Assembly (NCBI GenBank): GCA_937951895.1
Contig: CALFER010000086.1
Location: 12,264-76,263, forward strand
Direction: 5' to 3'
Length of the DNA: 64,000 bases
Source: an uncultured bacterium
GTDB lineage: Bacteria > CSSED10-310 > CALFER01
Each line of letters opens with the position of its first letter. The stretch's first letter is position 1. The translations under genes were made by a program, and so were the position numbers. Below are positions 43,946 through 53,677 of the stretch, piece by piece. The notes beneath the pieces were generated by a model. That model did not search any database and was not told the origin of the DNA. It saw only the letters and a program-made list of their open reading frames with translations.

Positions 43946-45028
43946 ATGGCATCCCGATTGTTTCCCGTCATGATCAATAACGATATCCCGTCCATCCGGG
44001 AGGGCGTCGAAGCATTCACCCCCGGCACGCACCGCCGCTCGTATCTCATGTTCCACGAACTCGCCCACGACATGCACTTCCCCCTCCACTTCGTCTCGCC
44101 ATACGATTACAACTGGGAAACCGACGAGATCGACGGGTATTATCAGTCGGACGGCCGGACGTTCCACCCCGTCGCGCGCTCATTCAAACCGTCGTTCATT
44201 TTCGACAAGGCCTCCGGCGCCGATCCGCACTGCACGGCCGTGATCGATCATTTCGAGTCCGCCGGTATCCCCATTTTCGGCTCCAGGGATCTCGCACGCC
44301 TGTGCTGTGACAAATGGCGCATCTACATGCAGTTCGCCCGCTTCAGCCCGCTCACGGCCCTGCTCCCCCAGGACCGGTCGCTCATGGTCGATCACATGTT
44401 CCGTTTCTTCGACAAGATGGACCGGACATACACCCGTCACGACAATCGCGTCGTCGTCAAACCGCTCCACGGCTTCCAGAGCCGCGGCATCCACCGGATC
44501 TCACGTGGCCCCGCAGGTCTCGAAATGCACATGCTCTTCGGCGGCCAGATCGGCGGCGACGACATCGACCGGCATCTCGAATTCATGTCCACCACACCCT
44601 ACCTGATCCAGGCCTGGGTCAATACCGGCGCAGGCATCCCCGGTGTCGGGCTGGAGGGCGATGCGCACGACGTCCGTTTCATCTTCCGGATCCGGGAACG
44701 CGGAGAAGCCGAATTCATCATGCTCTACGTCAAAACACTCGACGGCATGAAATACATCCCGCTCGCCCATTTCGCCCGATCCAATCCGTTTGAGGTGGTC
44801 AATCCGATCGCCGACTGGATGGCCGCGCACTTCCCCTACGGCATTTTCTCGGTTGACGTGATGCGTGACGAAAGCGGTCGATGGTTCCTGACGGAACTGA
44901 ACGATCAGGTCGGTCTGACTCTCGATTTCGACCAACCTCAGGAAGTCGCCGAAATGGAACGGTTCATGCGCATCTATCTGCACGAGATGATCCGGTATTC
45001 CAGTCGCGCGCGTGGCATCAGCCGGTGA
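43946..45028 (+). CDS. ATP-grasp-like protein
   Basis: A 360-residue protein. ATG 43946 has GGAGG eight bases upstream, which favours it over the in-frame ATG 43931. It looks like the ATP-grasp fold: NRVVVKPLHGFQSRGIHRIS (nucleotide-binding strand with Lys), PYLIQAWVN, and HDVRFIFRIRERG with FLTELNDQVGLTLD (the acidic metal-binding end, E-x-N). The ligase substrate is unknown; the amino end (FPVMINNDIPSIREGVEAFT) is a preATP-grasp-like region. Ends 11 bases inside the convergent membrane gene. Confidence 0.8.
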   Translation: MASRLFPVMINNDIPSIREGVEAFTPGTHRRSYLMFHELAHDMHFPLHFVSPYDYNWETDEIDGYYQSDGRTFHPVARSFKPSFIFDKASGADPHCTAVIDHFESAGIPIFGSRDLARLCCDKWRIYMQFARFSPLTALLPQDRSLMVDHMFRFFDKMDRTYTRHDNRVVVKPLHGFQSRGIHRISRGPAGLEMHMLFGGQIGGDDIDRHLEFMSTTPYLIQAWVNTGAGIPGVGLEGDAHDVRFIFRIRERGEAEFIMLYVKTLDGMKYIPLAHFARSNPFEVVNPIADWMAAHFPYGIFSVDVMRDESGRWFLTELNDQVGLTLDFDQPQEVAEMERFMRIYLHEMIRYSSRARGISR

Positions 45029-46055
45029 TGAAGACCCCGAATCGCAGTCGATACAGGAGCGGATATCCCAGACAGATCGCGGCATACAAGACCGACAGCA
45101 GGAGAAACCGCAGCGCCGCCTGACGAATGCGCCCATCGGACGCCTCCAGCGCAGGACGGCTGCCCGCGAACAGTCCCGAAATCATCAGAATCACCGTCAA
45201 TTCGGCGATCGAAGCGAGCAGCAGCAGCAGGAATGCGAATCCCGGAGCATGATGAACAGGCAGGAACAGACACCAGACACAATCGTGGTGCAGGACTCCG
45301 AAGCAATACGGCATGATTCTCCCGACTGCCCAACGCCCTGCGTACAGACTCCAGGGAATTCCCATGATCGCCAGCCCCCATCGCCACCCGCACCGAACGA
45401 CGGATCCGCGCCGGATCACGATCCATGCCATTCCGGCCAACGCTGATCCCGTGAGAAACACCACGATGGGGACAACTGCCGGGAGGGTCAGGGCGGACGC
45501 GATCCAGCCGGACAAGCCTCCGGTTTGTTCGTCCATCAGCGCTGCACAGCAGGAGACGGCATCGGGATCGATCAGCAACCGGGAAGCCCGGAAGGCGTAA
45601 TATGCTCCGAGTGCGGCAAGCGGGACGATGACCGGAATCACCCGGACGGCTTCGCGGGTGCCCGTTAGTCCGAGATGCTCCCGACGGATCCTGTCCAACG
45701 CATGCCAGGCATACAGCAGCACGACCGTTCCCGACCGGCACATCAATGCGATTCCGCCGTACGGTGCCATCGCCTGCATCACACCCGTCCCGCACATGGC
45801 TCCGGGCACATCCCGCGGAAACAGCATCGCGATCGATACGATCCACAGTATCGTCGATATGCCGTAGATCACTTCTGCCACCCCCATGACGGGTGACAGC
45901 CACTCCACATCCTTTTCGAGCATGAGTTGCCTGGGTGTCGAACGATCGGGATTCCAGTGGAGGTCGACCGCGAGAGCCGTCCGGAGAGCAATCGCGAGCA
46001 GAATTCCCGAAGAGACATCGGCGAGCAGAATCAGATCCGGTATGATCGCAATCAT
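45018..46055 (-). CDS. Multi-spanning membrane protein in NosL/ABC cluster, unknown
   Basis: A 345-residue membrane protein with eight or so hydrophobic segments (DLILLADVSSGILLAIALRT, VAEVIYGISTILWIVSIAML). It has Cys-rich spots (VSCCAAL, GSVVRCGW, HHDCVWCLF) and HHDC/HH residues that could bind metal. ATG 46055 overlaps the ATPase stop (ATGA), so it belongs to the same operon. I do not recognise a family; the Cys/His content would suit copper handling like the NosL-like gene, but this is an inference. Confidence 0.72.
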   Translation of the reverse strand: MIAIIPDLILLADVSSGILLAIALRTALAVDLHWNPDRSTPRQLMLEKDVEWLSPVMGVAEVIYGISTILWIVSIAMLFPRDVPGAMCGTGVMQAMAPYGGIALMCRSGTVVLLYAWHALDRIRREHLGLTGTREAVRVIPVIVPLAALGAYYAFRASRLLIDPDAVSCCAALMDEQTGGLSGWIASALTLPAVVPIVVFLTGSALAGMAWIVIRRGSVVRCGWRWGLAIMGIPWSLYAGRWAVGRIMPYCFGVLHHDCVWCLFLPVHHAPGFAFLLLLLASIAELTVILMISGLFAGSRPALEASDGRIRQAALRFLLLSVLYAAICLGYPLLYRLRFGVFITG

Positions 46056-46732
46056 CGCCTGAGTATCAATCTGCCGTCGAGTATTTCGAAGCACGCGACC
46101 GCGCAAAGGCGTGCCGTCAGCCGGTCATCGTGGGAGGAGACGATGACGCCGCAACCGTCCGTTGCCAGCGATTCGAGCGTTTCGGCGACGATGTCCGCAC
46201 CCCGGCGATCCTGATGCGCGGTTGGTTCATCCGCCACCAGCCACCGGAAATTTCCGGCGATCGCCCGCGCCAGCGCTACAAGTTGAAGCTCACCCCCCGA
46301 AAGAGTCTCGATCGGGGCATCCGCCAGGCGGGACAGACCGACCCGTTCGAGTGCGACTCCGGCAGCCCGCTGGATCTCCTTCATGCGCATTCCTCCCGGA
46401 ACCATCGGTATCATGGTGTTCTCCAGAACGGTATAATCCGGGAGGAATCGCGGTGTCTGAAAGACGAAGCCCAATCCGCTCCGCCACTGCTCGCGGCGCG
46501 CCGGAACACCCCTCACAATCGATTGCCCGTCCAGCAGAATGTCCCCCGAATCCGGTCGAAGCATTCCGCTGATCAGATACAGTAACGTCGTCTTGCCCGA
46601 TCCGGATTCGCCTGTCACGAGCGAGATTCCCGGCCGGATGAACGCGCAGTCGATCCTGTCGAGCCTGAAGGATTCCCGCCCGGCCGCCTCACGCTCGAAA
46701 CAGACTTCCTGAACCACCAACCGTTCCGTCAC
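46052..46732 (-). CDS. ABC transporter ATP-binding protein
   Basis: A 226-residue ATPase. GTG 46732 overlaps the permease stop (GTGA) and has GGAGG six bases upstream. Walker A GESGSGKTT, Q-loop FQTPRFLPD, signature LSGGELQLVALARA, Walker B WLVADEPTAHQD and the switch His in VSSHDDR are all present. It resembles the MacB/LolD type, which acts with FtsX-fold permeases such as its neighbour. Confidence 0.95.
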   Translation of the reverse strand: MTERLVVQEVCFEREAAGRESFRLDRIDCAFIRPGISLVTGESGSGKTTLLYLISGMLRPDSGDILLDGQSIVRGVPARREQWRSGLGFVFQTPRFLPDYTVLENTMIPMVPGGMRMKEIQRAAGVALERVGLSRLADAPIETLSGGELQLVALARAIAGNFRWLVADEPTAHQDRRGADIVAETLESLATDGCGVIVSSHDDRLTARLCAVACFEILDGRLILRR

Positions 46733-47511
46733 GCCCCGCCTCCCGGTTGAGGAGCGCCCGGGTCGCGCCGGACGTCGCGCAGAACAGGAATCAGAGATGC
46801 CATGAGGTGGAGCAAACCCGCGACGAAGGCAATCAGAAGCCCGTCCGGGATCGCGTCCCGCCGGATCAGACCGATCACGGAGAACGCAATCAGGCATGCA
46901 CCGGAGAACACGACGCCCCAGCGCAATACCGTCAGCTTCAGCACATCGGAGGCCTTCCATCCGAGGCAGCGCAGTAATCCACAGGTGTGGCGGTCGTGTG
47001 CCGCAAGTGTTCCGGAGGCCAGTGTCAGGAGCAGGATCGCCGGCAGAACCGGTGACCACTGCACCCACTCGCGCCGTTCGGCTCCCCGGAAGATCGCGAT
47101 CAGGCGTTGCTTCGCGCCGTCCTTCGTCTCAACACGGATCCCATCGCCGTACTTCTGCCGGAATTCGTCCGCCACGGCGTCGATTTCCAGCCGCTGCGGC
47201 ACGTCGATGGCGTAGGCCTGCTCGTTCACCCCGTCCGGCGAAGGGATCGGAACGGCATCTCGCACACCCGGAGTCGCCTGGAAATCCGATACGGAAGCGG
47301 CGTTTTTTTCCGCGGGTGCTTCCAATACAAGCACGATGGAAGGTGATTGATCGATCCAGCGTTCGATGAGTGTTCTCAGATGATCCAATCGATCCAGATC
47401 GATCGCCGGCCAGGAAATGGTCAGGACCAGGCACGCCATCAGGATGAGGTGTTCCGTGAGGCGCTTCGAGATAGAACGGAATGCCCAGTGGCAGAGCGGT
47501 GACAACGGCAT
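46729..47511 (-). CDS. FtsX-like ABC permease
   Basis: A 260-residue protein: an amino-terminal helix (LTEHLILMACLVLTISW), a periplasmic domain of ~125 residues and three carboxy-terminal helices (WSPVLPAILLLTLASGTLAA, GVVFSGACLIAFSVIGLI, GLLIAFVAGLLHLMASLI). This is the four-helix FtsX/MacB pattern, here with a small periplasmic domain. Coupled to the ATPase by GTGA and 12 bases after the NosL-like stop. Confidence 0.85.
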   Translation of the reverse strand: MPLSPLCHWAFRSISKRLTEHLILMACLVLTISWPAIDLDRLDHLRTLIERWIDQSPSIVLVLEAPAEKNAASVSDFQATPGVRDAVPIPSPDGVNEQAYAIDVPQRLEIDAVADEFRQKYGDGIRVETKDGAKQRLIAIFRGAERREWVQWSPVLPAILLLTLASGTLAAHDRHTCGLLRCLGWKASDVLKLTVLRWGVVFSGACLIAFSVIGLIRRDAIPDGLLIAFVAGLLHLMASLIPVLRDVRRDPGAPQPGGGA

Positions 47512-47523
47512 GATCCCCGTCGA

Positions 47524-48060
47524 TCAATCCTTCCCGGCCGGGGCGGGTCGCGCGGTCATCGACCGCCAGCGCTCGATGGTCAGTTCGTCCAGACGGAACT
47601 TGAATCGCGCGGGATGCCGGCGCTCGAACACCTCCCGTTCGGCTTCGGTCGAAAAAGCGACGAATGCGGGTCCCATCGGGCCGATGACATCGGATCCCCC
47701 CGCAAAGAACGCGGTTCCCCCATCGATCGCCTCGCCGGTGAAGTAATTCCGAACGCAGATCTTTCGGATTCCCGGGCGCGTTATTCCGAGATACTTTTCG
47801 GTCTCGAGCCATGCGCGGATCATGCACCCGTTCCCGCAGAAAAAGTGGATGCGGCCCTGGTCAGTCTCGATCGAAGCCGCCGTGTCCGCATGCTGAGCGG
47901 GAAGCATGGCGCAGACCGGGCAGCGTTCCGATCCGGCCATGTCGATGCGGCAGAGAACGGGCGTGTTTTCCGGGGTCTGCGCCTGCGCATCGAGATTGCA
48001 CAGGAGGGCCGCCAACAGAAGGGTCGGCCAGGCGTTTCGCACAAGGATTCGTCGGATCAT
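47524..48060 (-). CDS. NosL-like copper-binding protein
   Basis: A 178-residue exported protein: signal peptide (AWPTLLLAALLCNLDAQA), then ERCPVCAML (Cys47, Cys50, Met52-like) and HFFCGNGCM (Cys75, Cys79), as in NosL-type copper chaperones that serve nitrous-oxide reductase or other copper sites. Downstream genes encode an ABC permease and ATPase, an arrangement like nosFY(L). No nosZ is seen here. ATG 48060 has AAGGG about six bases upstream. Confidence 0.85.
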   Translation of the reverse strand: MIRRILVRNAWPTLLLAALLCNLDAQAQTPENTPVLCRIDMAGSERCPVCAMLPAQHADTAASIETDQGRIHFFCGNGCMIRAWLETEKYLGITRPGIRKICVRNYFTGEAIDGGTAFFAGGSDVIGPMGPAFVAFSTEAEREVFERRHPARFKFRLDELTIERWRSMTARPAPAGKD

Positions 48061-48276
48061 GCGTTTCCCTTTCAGAGGTTCCGGATATACCGAGTGTCGT
48101 TCCTTTGAGCGACTATACATGGCGTCGCCTGCATTTACAAAGCCCGTTGCCGATGCTGTGCCGTTCGTCTGATCGGGCCGCAAATGGCCTTCTGCAGAGT
48201 CCATCGCTTCCGTTGGCCAAGCGTAGTCGGTTCTGATACACTGCGTCTCGCAGAACAGAGGAGTTCGAGTCGCGTC

Positions 48277-50229
48277 ATGAAGCACAGAAGACAGAGGCAC
48301 GTCGAGGCCAAACCGGAACCTGTCGGGGATCATCCGAAGCACACCGCCCGGATGGATCCGCGTGATGCCGTCATCCTGTTCGTTGTCGTTCTGATCGCCT
48401 TCCATCCCGCCTTCCAGGCCGAATTCCTGAACTACGACGATCATCTCAATTATCTCGAAAATCCCCATTTCCAAGGTCTCGGCGTCGCAAACCTGAAATG
48501 GATGTTCACCTCGTTTTTCATGGGTCATTACCAACCCGTCACCTGGTTGACGCTCGGGTTCGACGCCCTGATCGGCAATCTGTTCCGGAACAACCCGCTC
48601 CATCCGCTTCCGTATCACCTGACGAATCTCCTGTTCCATGCCGCCAGCGCGTTGCTCCTCATGCTGATTCTGCGTCGGCTCTTCAGAGCGCATGTCGGAA
48701 CGGTCAACCAGTCGGTCCTGCGCCTGGGATCGATTGCCGCAGCCCTGCTGTTCGCCGTGCATCCCCTCCGCGTTGAGTCCGTTCTGTGGATCACCGAACG
48801 ACGGGATGTGGTGTCGGGCTTTTTTCTTCTGCTGATGCTCCGTGCCTGGCTCGACCATCGGGACCGGAACACCGGATCAGTCATTTCCCGGCGCGCCGGA
48901 CACGCGTTCATCATGGTTCATGTCTGGTTTTTGTGCGGCATCATGAGCAAGGAAATTCTGATGATGACGCCGGTGTTTCTGGTCGTCATGGATTACTTCC
49001 CGTTCCGTCGTATCCGTGAGGGGGGATCTGTCGGCGAAACGATTCGCGGGCTCCTTGCAAGCATCCGGGAAAAAGGGATTCTGTTTGCGATCGCGTTTGT
49101 GTTCGGTGCGATCGTGACGGCGGGGGATCACGAGCAGAACTGGTTGATGACCCTCGATGCCCATCCGCTGCCGGCCCGGCTCTTCCAGGCGACGTACGCG
49201 GCGGTTTTTTACATCGTCAGATTTGTGATCCCGATGGATCTGCTCCCGATCTACGAAATGAGACTTCCTCTCGATTATCTCCGATGGCCCTTCATGGTCT
49301 CGATGGCCGTGACCGTTATCTCGATCCTGGCGGCCATCCTGCTGAGACGGCGCGTTCCTCTGTTCGCCACCGCGCTCGCATGGCATCTCCTGTTCCTCTT
49401 CCCGGTTTCCGGAATCGTTCAGACCGGGCAGCAGTTGGTCGCGTGCCGCTACAGTTACATTCCCGCCATGATCCTGAGTGTGCTGGTCATGTACGGAATA
49501 CTGGAATTCTATCGCCGGGCGGGGCAGCACTCCGGGGTGACGCGTGCGGTCGCGGGAGCGCTGACGATATGGATTCTGATCCTGACGGCCGGCACGATGC
49601 GCCTCGGCGGCCACTGGAGAACCTCGAAGCAGTTGTGGGAATACACGATCTCGAAAACCGACGGCAGCACATTCGCACACAATAATCTGGGTCAGGCGTT
49701 GCTCGTCGAGAAACAGTATGCCGAAGCGCGGGAGCAATTCGAGCGGGCATTGGCGATCGAAAGCAGCAACCTGGAAGCACAGGCGAATCTCGGACTCGCG
49801 CTCGAACGCATCGGTGACACCCAGGGAGCTCTGTCGGCCTACGAAGCGGCGATTCGCGGCGGACCGACGATGGTTCCGGTCCGGCTGTCCGCAGGGGATC
49901 TGTATTTGAAAGCGGGGCGCAACGCGGAAGCTGAGGCGATGTACCGGTCTGTGCTCGATGAAAAACCCGGTCTGTCTTCCGTCAGGGTGAATCTCGGTCT
50001 GTCAATCGCCCGACAGAACCGCTACCCGGACGCAATTCCTCATTATCGTGAGGCGTTGCAGGCGGACCCGAACCTGTATCAGGCCCGATACAATCTCGCG
50101 ATCGCACTGAATGCCATCGGCCGGAGAGACGAGGCGATCGCGGAACTGAAACGGGTTCTGGCGAGTCAGCCGGAGCATGCGGGTTCCATCAGGAAACTTG
50201 ACGAGTGGTCGAAAGAGAGCCTGCCATGA
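48277..50229 (+). CDS. TMTC-like GT-C membrane glycosyltransferase with TPR repeats
   Basis: A 650-residue membrane protein. The amino-terminal GT-C region contains FLNYDDHLNYLENPHF (acidic DD motif), HYQPVTWLTLGFDALI and HPLRVESVLWITERRDVVSG, the recurring pattern of TMTC/O-GlcNAc-transferase-like TPR glycosyltransferases, with about ten helices. Residues ~480-640 carry three or four TPRs (AHNNLGQALLVEKQYAEARE, LEAQANLGLALERIGDTQGA). Such enzymes are thought to transfer a sugar from a polyprenyl phosphate to an exported acceptor. Its stop overlaps the next gene's ATG. Confidence 0.88.
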   Translation: MKHRRQRHVEAKPEPVGDHPKHTARMDPRDAVILFVVVLIAFHPAFQAEFLNYDDHLNYLENPHFQGLGVANLKWMFTSFFMGHYQPVTWLTLGFDALIGNLFRNNPLHPLPYHLTNLLFHAASALLLMLILRRLFRAHVGTVNQSVLRLGSIAAALLFAVHPLRVESVLWITERRDVVSGFFLLLMLRAWLDHRDRNTGSVISRRAGHAFIMVHVWFLCGIMSKEILMMTPVFLVVMDYFPFRRIREGGSVGETIRGLLASIREKGILFAIAFVFGAIVTAGDHEQNWLMTLDAHPLPARLFQATYAAVFYIVRFVIPMDLLPIYEMRLPLDYLRWPFMVSMAVTVISILAAILLRRRVPLFATALAWHLLFLFPVSGIVQTGQQLVACRYSYIPAMILSVLVMYGILEFYRRAGQHSGVTRAVAGALTIWILILTAGTMRLGGHWRTSKQLWEYTISKTDGSTFAHNNLGQALLVEKQYAEAREQFERALAIESSNLEAQANLGLALERIGDTQGALSAYEAAIRGGPTMVPVRLSAGDLYLKAGRNAEAEAMYRSVLDEKPGLSSVRVNLGLSIARQNRYPDAIPHYREALQADPNLYQARYNLAIALNAIGRRDEAIAELKRVLASQPEHAGSIRKLDEWSKESLP

Positions 50230-50888
50230 CGGATTGTTCCATCTTCTCGATGGTTGTTCTCGGGATACTCGGTTCGGCGCATTGCATCGGCATGTGCGGT
50301 CCGCTGGTCCTGGCTTTCCCGGCCCGTTTCGGAGGCGTGTGGATGCATCTCGCGTATCATGCGGGAAGAATCGGTACGTATGTGCTCGTCGGGACGGTGA
50401 TCGGAGCGTTCAGCCGGGGTGTCAGCCATGCTCGTCCACATGATGCGCACTGGATCGGGTGGACGCAGTCGGGGTTCGCGACTGTGGCCGCATTGTTCCT
50501 GATCTGGTTCGGTCTGGCGAAACTCGGGGTGATCCGCGAACCGGCGTGGCTGAACGAAACCGATTTTCTGACGAGTCATGGTTTTCAGCGACTGATCCGA
50601 TCGATGCGGCACGGCAATCCGCTCACCATGCTCGGAATCGGCGCATGCACGGGTCTGCTACCGTGCGGGCTGTCGTTCGCGGCCTTTTCACGCGTCATGG
50701 CCTTCCCGAGTCTGACCGCGGCCCCTCTGATGATGCTCGCATTCGGGATCGGAACGCTGCCGGCCCTGCTGTTCCTGGGAACCGGTGCCGCGCGACTTGC
50801 CCGGGTCTGGCGACGCGAGCTGGAACTCCTCACCGGAATGTTCCTGCTCGGCATGGGAATCTCGCTGATCGGTCACCTTCTCTTTTAA
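50226..50888 (+). CDS. DsbD_2/SafE-like membrane transporter
   Basis: A 220-residue membrane protein with six or seven helices. ATG 50226 overlaps the previous stop (ATGA). It has SAHCIGMCGPLVLAF near the start and GACTGLLPCGLSF in the middle, the Cys-containing DsbD_2 pattern also seen in sulfite-exporter and cytochrome c/copper maturation proteins. The Cys pairs may carry electrons or bind metal. It would fit copper or cytochrome maturation, like the nearby NosL-like gene. Confidence 0.85.
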   Translation: MTDCSIFSMVVLGILGSAHCIGMCGPLVLAFPARFGGVWMHLAYHAGRIGTYVLVGTVIGAFSRGVSHARPHDAHWIGWTQSGFATVAALFLIWFGLAKLGVIREPAWLNETDFLTSHGFQRLIRSMRHGNPLTMLGIGACTGLLPCGLSFAAFSRVMAFPSLTAAPLMMLAFGIGTLPALLFLGTGAARLARVWRRELELLTGMFLLGMGISLIGHLLF

Positions 50889-50892
50889 AATC

Positions 50893-50916
50893 GCGCGGCC
50901 GCGCACTTTCTTTTTT
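50893..50916 (+). terminator. Possible terminator after the SafE-like gene
   Basis: GCGCGGCCGCGC (50893-50904) can form a short GC hairpin with a four-base loop, followed by a T-rich run to 50916. The stem is only four base pairs, so this is a weak candidate. Confidence 0.35.
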
Positions 50917-50972
50917 CATGCGACACCGGGTTTGCTATATAGAGAGTGGATCTGTTTCCGACGGAGGTCGAT

Positions 50973-52868
50973 TTGATTCTTGCGCAATTGTCCAACATCA
51001 CGTTCAGCTTTCCCGGCCGAACGATTATCGAAAGCGCGTCCCACCAGTTCAAGGACGGGTGCCGTACCGGCCTGATCGGTGCGAACGGTATCGGCAAGAC
51101 GACTCTGTTCCGGTTGATCGCGGGTGAACGGGTTGCGGATTCCGGTGAGATACATTACGCCAAAGGGCTTCGGATCGGGTTCCTGGAACAGTCCCCCGTC
51201 TGGGCCGATGGGACGACGGTGCGTCATGAGATCGAGCGGCCGTTCGCCGAGTTGATCGAGATGGAAAGCCGGTTGAGGGGATTCGAGAAGCGTTTCGAGG
51301 AAACGGATGATCTGGAGGTGTTCCGGCAGTATGACGCGCTGGCGGATCATTTCCAGCGGTCCGGTGGGTATACGTATCGGGCGAGAATTCATGAAATCCT
51401 GAATGGTCTCGGGTTCTCCGACGCCGTCCAGGACCGTCCCGTCACGTCGTTCTCGGGAGGCGAACAGTCCCGGATCATGCTGGCCAGACTGCTGCTCGAA
51501 GCGCCGAACCTGCTTCTGCTGGACGAGCCTACCAATCATCTCGATATCCGCGCCACCGAATGGCTCGAAAAGTATCTCAAGGGCTTCTCAGGCGGGATCG
51601 TCTTCATCTCGCACGATCGGTACTTTCTGGATCGCATCGCCACGGACATCCTCGAACTCGAGCATCGCCGCCTGATTCTCTACACGGGAAACTTCAGTTC
51701 GTATGTCGAACAGAAAGCGGAACGCCGCGAGCATCAGCAGAAACTGTTCAAGCTGCAGCAGGCGAAGATCGAAAAAATGGAGGATTTCGTCCGGAGGAAC
51801 ATGGCGGGACAGAAGACGAAGCAGGCGCAAAGCACCCAGAAAGCGCTCGATCGGATGGAACGGATCGAAGCGCCGACCGGGCAGGGCCGCAGCATGCGAT
51901 TTCATCTGGATACCGATCATGGTGGCGGCCGCATCGCGATCGAGGCCCGGGATCTGAGTCTGTCGTTCGACTCCCGCGTCTTGTTCGCACACGTCGATCT
52001 TCGACTCCACCGAGGCGAAATCGTGGGGATGATCGGCGAAAACGGGTCCGGGAAATCATCGTTTCTCAGGATCATCGCGGGCGAACTCGAACCCTGCGGC
52101 GGCGTCGTCGCGCTGGGATATCGGATCAAGCCGGCCTACTTCGATCAGCACCTCAGAGATCTCGATCCGGCCAAACCGGTCATCGAGGAAATCTGGCAGC
52201 TGATCCCCCAGGCGACCCAGCTCGATGTCCGCAGCCATCTCGGGCGCTTTCTGTTCTCGGGGGAGGACGTATTCAAGTTGGTATCGCAGCTCAGCGGCGG
52301 TGAACGTGCCCGGCTGGCCCTGGCCAAACTCATGCTGCTCAACGCCAATCTGCTCCTGCTGGACGAACCCACGAACCATCTCGATGTCGCCGCCCGGGAT
52401 TCGCTCGAAGAAGCCCTGCTGGAGTATCCCGGCACGGTTCTGATGGTGACGCACGACCGCTATCTGCTCGATCGAGTCGCCGCCCGGATCTGGGCACTCG
52501 AGGACCACACCATCACGGATTTTGTCGGGAATTACTCGGATTACCGCAGATGGAAGGACATGGAGAAAATCGAGGAGACACCACAGCAGTCTCCGGCTTC
52601 CAATCCTGTATCCGGGGGCGGACTGCCACGGCGCCGGAAGAGCGTGCGATCGATCCGGGTAATCGAGAAAGACATTACGAGGTTCGAGATCGAGTTGCGT
52701 GAGATTCTTTCCGAGATGAAACAGCCCGCGCTCGCGACGAACTGGCAGGCACTCGATGACCTGGCTCGTCAGGAACGCGCAATCCGGGATAAACTCGACG
52801 CCGCGATCGCGGAATGGGAGGACGCGGGTGCATTCGAGGATTCACGCGGAGCGGATCAGAACAAATAG
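50973..52868 (+). CDS. ABC-F ATPase (ribosome-associated type)
   Basis: A 631-residue soluble protein with two ABC domains and no membrane segment. Domain 1: Walker A GANGIGKTT, signature SGGEQSRIMLARLL, Walker B LLLLDEPTNHLDI; domain 2: GENGSGKSS, SGGERARLALAKLM, LLLLDEPTNHLDV. The linker (ERREHQQKLFKLQQAKIEKM) and carboxy coiled coil are ABC-F features. The start is decided by GGAGG (50963-50967) five bases before TTG 50973; GTG 50946 lacks such a site and no ATG is available. Members (EttA, Uup, resistance factors) act on ribosomes; the subgroup is uncertain. Confidence 0.93.
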   Translation: MILAQLSNITFSFPGRTIIESASHQFKDGCRTGLIGANGIGKTTLFRLIAGERVADSGEIHYAKGLRIGFLEQSPVWADGTTVRHEIERPFAELIEMESRLRGFEKRFEETDDLEVFRQYDALADHFQRSGGYTYRARIHEILNGLGFSDAVQDRPVTSFSGGEQSRIMLARLLLEAPNLLLLDEPTNHLDIRATEWLEKYLKGFSGGIVFISHDRYFLDRIATDILELEHRRLILYTGNFSSYVEQKAERREHQQKLFKLQQAKIEKMEDFVRRNMAGQKTKQAQSTQKALDRMERIEAPTGQGRSMRFHLDTDHGGGRIAIEARDLSLSFDSRVLFAHVDLRLHRGEIVGMIGENGSGKSSFLRIIAGELEPCGGVVALGYRIKPAYFDQHLRDLDPAKPVIEEIWQLIPQATQLDVRSHLGRFLFSGEDVFKLVSQLSGGERARLALAKLMLLNANLLLLDEPTNHLDVAARDSLEEALLEYPGTVLMVTHDRYLLDRVAARIWALEDHTITDFVGNYSDYRRWKDMEKIEETPQQSPASNPVSGGGLPRRRKSVRSIRVIEKDITRFEIELREILSEMKQPALATNWQALDDLARQERAIRDKLDAAIAEWEDAGAFEDSRGADQNK

Positions 52869-53554
52869 GAACACTCGATGCGCGGTCCCTGCGTCGTCTC
52901 GGCCCAGTCGTTTGCCGACCCGTCCACCGTGATCCGCTGAATCCGATAGCCTCCCTTCAGAATCAGATGAACCGCAGGGAAGTACCAGCCCGCGCCTCCT
53001 TCGACCCAGTAGCCGTGGGCATCCGATGAGACCGATCCGGAGGACGAGATCGACTGGTTGTAATCCAGAACCGGCATGTAGAACGCATACCCGTACAGCA
53101 GCAGCCGGTCATCCAGCACCATCCGGCTGACGCCGCCGCCCAAGCCGAATCCCTCGATCGATGTCTCGACATGAAACACCTGATGCCAGTCGAAATCGAT
53201 CCGCTTGTACAAACCCGACACGTGAAACATCGACAGGAACCGCCAGCTCAGGATCACGTCGATGTCGGTGCGATCGGTTCGATACTCACGGTCATCGGAG
53301 GCAAAACGGACATCGAACGAGCCGGTATAGTATTGAAGGCCCAGACCGATCGGACCTGTACGGATGAACAACGACGGACCGTAGAGTCCCGCCGAGGTCG
53401 CGTCGAAGTCCGTGAGTTCGTGGTCCCACTGCGCGAACCAGCCCGCCAGGCCGACATTCCCGCCGAATCCCCACTCCGCTGAAACAGCGCCGGGCACCCG
53501 GATTCCACAGATCACCGCAACTAAGAGCATGCAGACCAACAGACGCACTCGCAT
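52856..53554 (-). CDS. Outer-membrane beta-barrel-like protein
   Basis: A 232-residue exported protein with signal peptide (LLVCMLLVAVICGIRVPGAVSA), alternating beta strands (SLFIRTGPIGLGLQYYTGSF, LLYGYAFYMPVLDY), and a carboxy-terminal aromatic strand ending ECSYLF with final Phe, the signature for BAM-dependent insertion. Overlaps the convergent ABC-F gene by 13 bases. Specific function unknown. Confidence 0.82.
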   Translation of the reverse strand: MRVRLLVCMLLVAVICGIRVPGAVSAEWGFGGNVGLAGWFAQWDHELTDFDATSAGLYGPSLFIRTGPIGLGLQYYTGSFDVRFASDDREYRTDRTDIDVILSWRFLSMFHVSGLYKRIDFDWHQVFHVETSIEGFGLGGGVSRMVLDDRLLLYGYAFYMPVLDYNQSISSSGSVSSDAHGYWVEGGAGWYFPAVHLILKGGYRIQRITVDGSANDWAETTQGPRIECSYLF

Positions 53555-53677
53555 GGATCACTCCTTTCATCCGGATTGATTGCCAATCCATGAGGGAATC
53601 GGCACGATCAGGAATCGTCATGAACACTCTTCAGATGTTGAGGGGAATTCTACAAGTCGTAACGAATTTTGGCAAGA

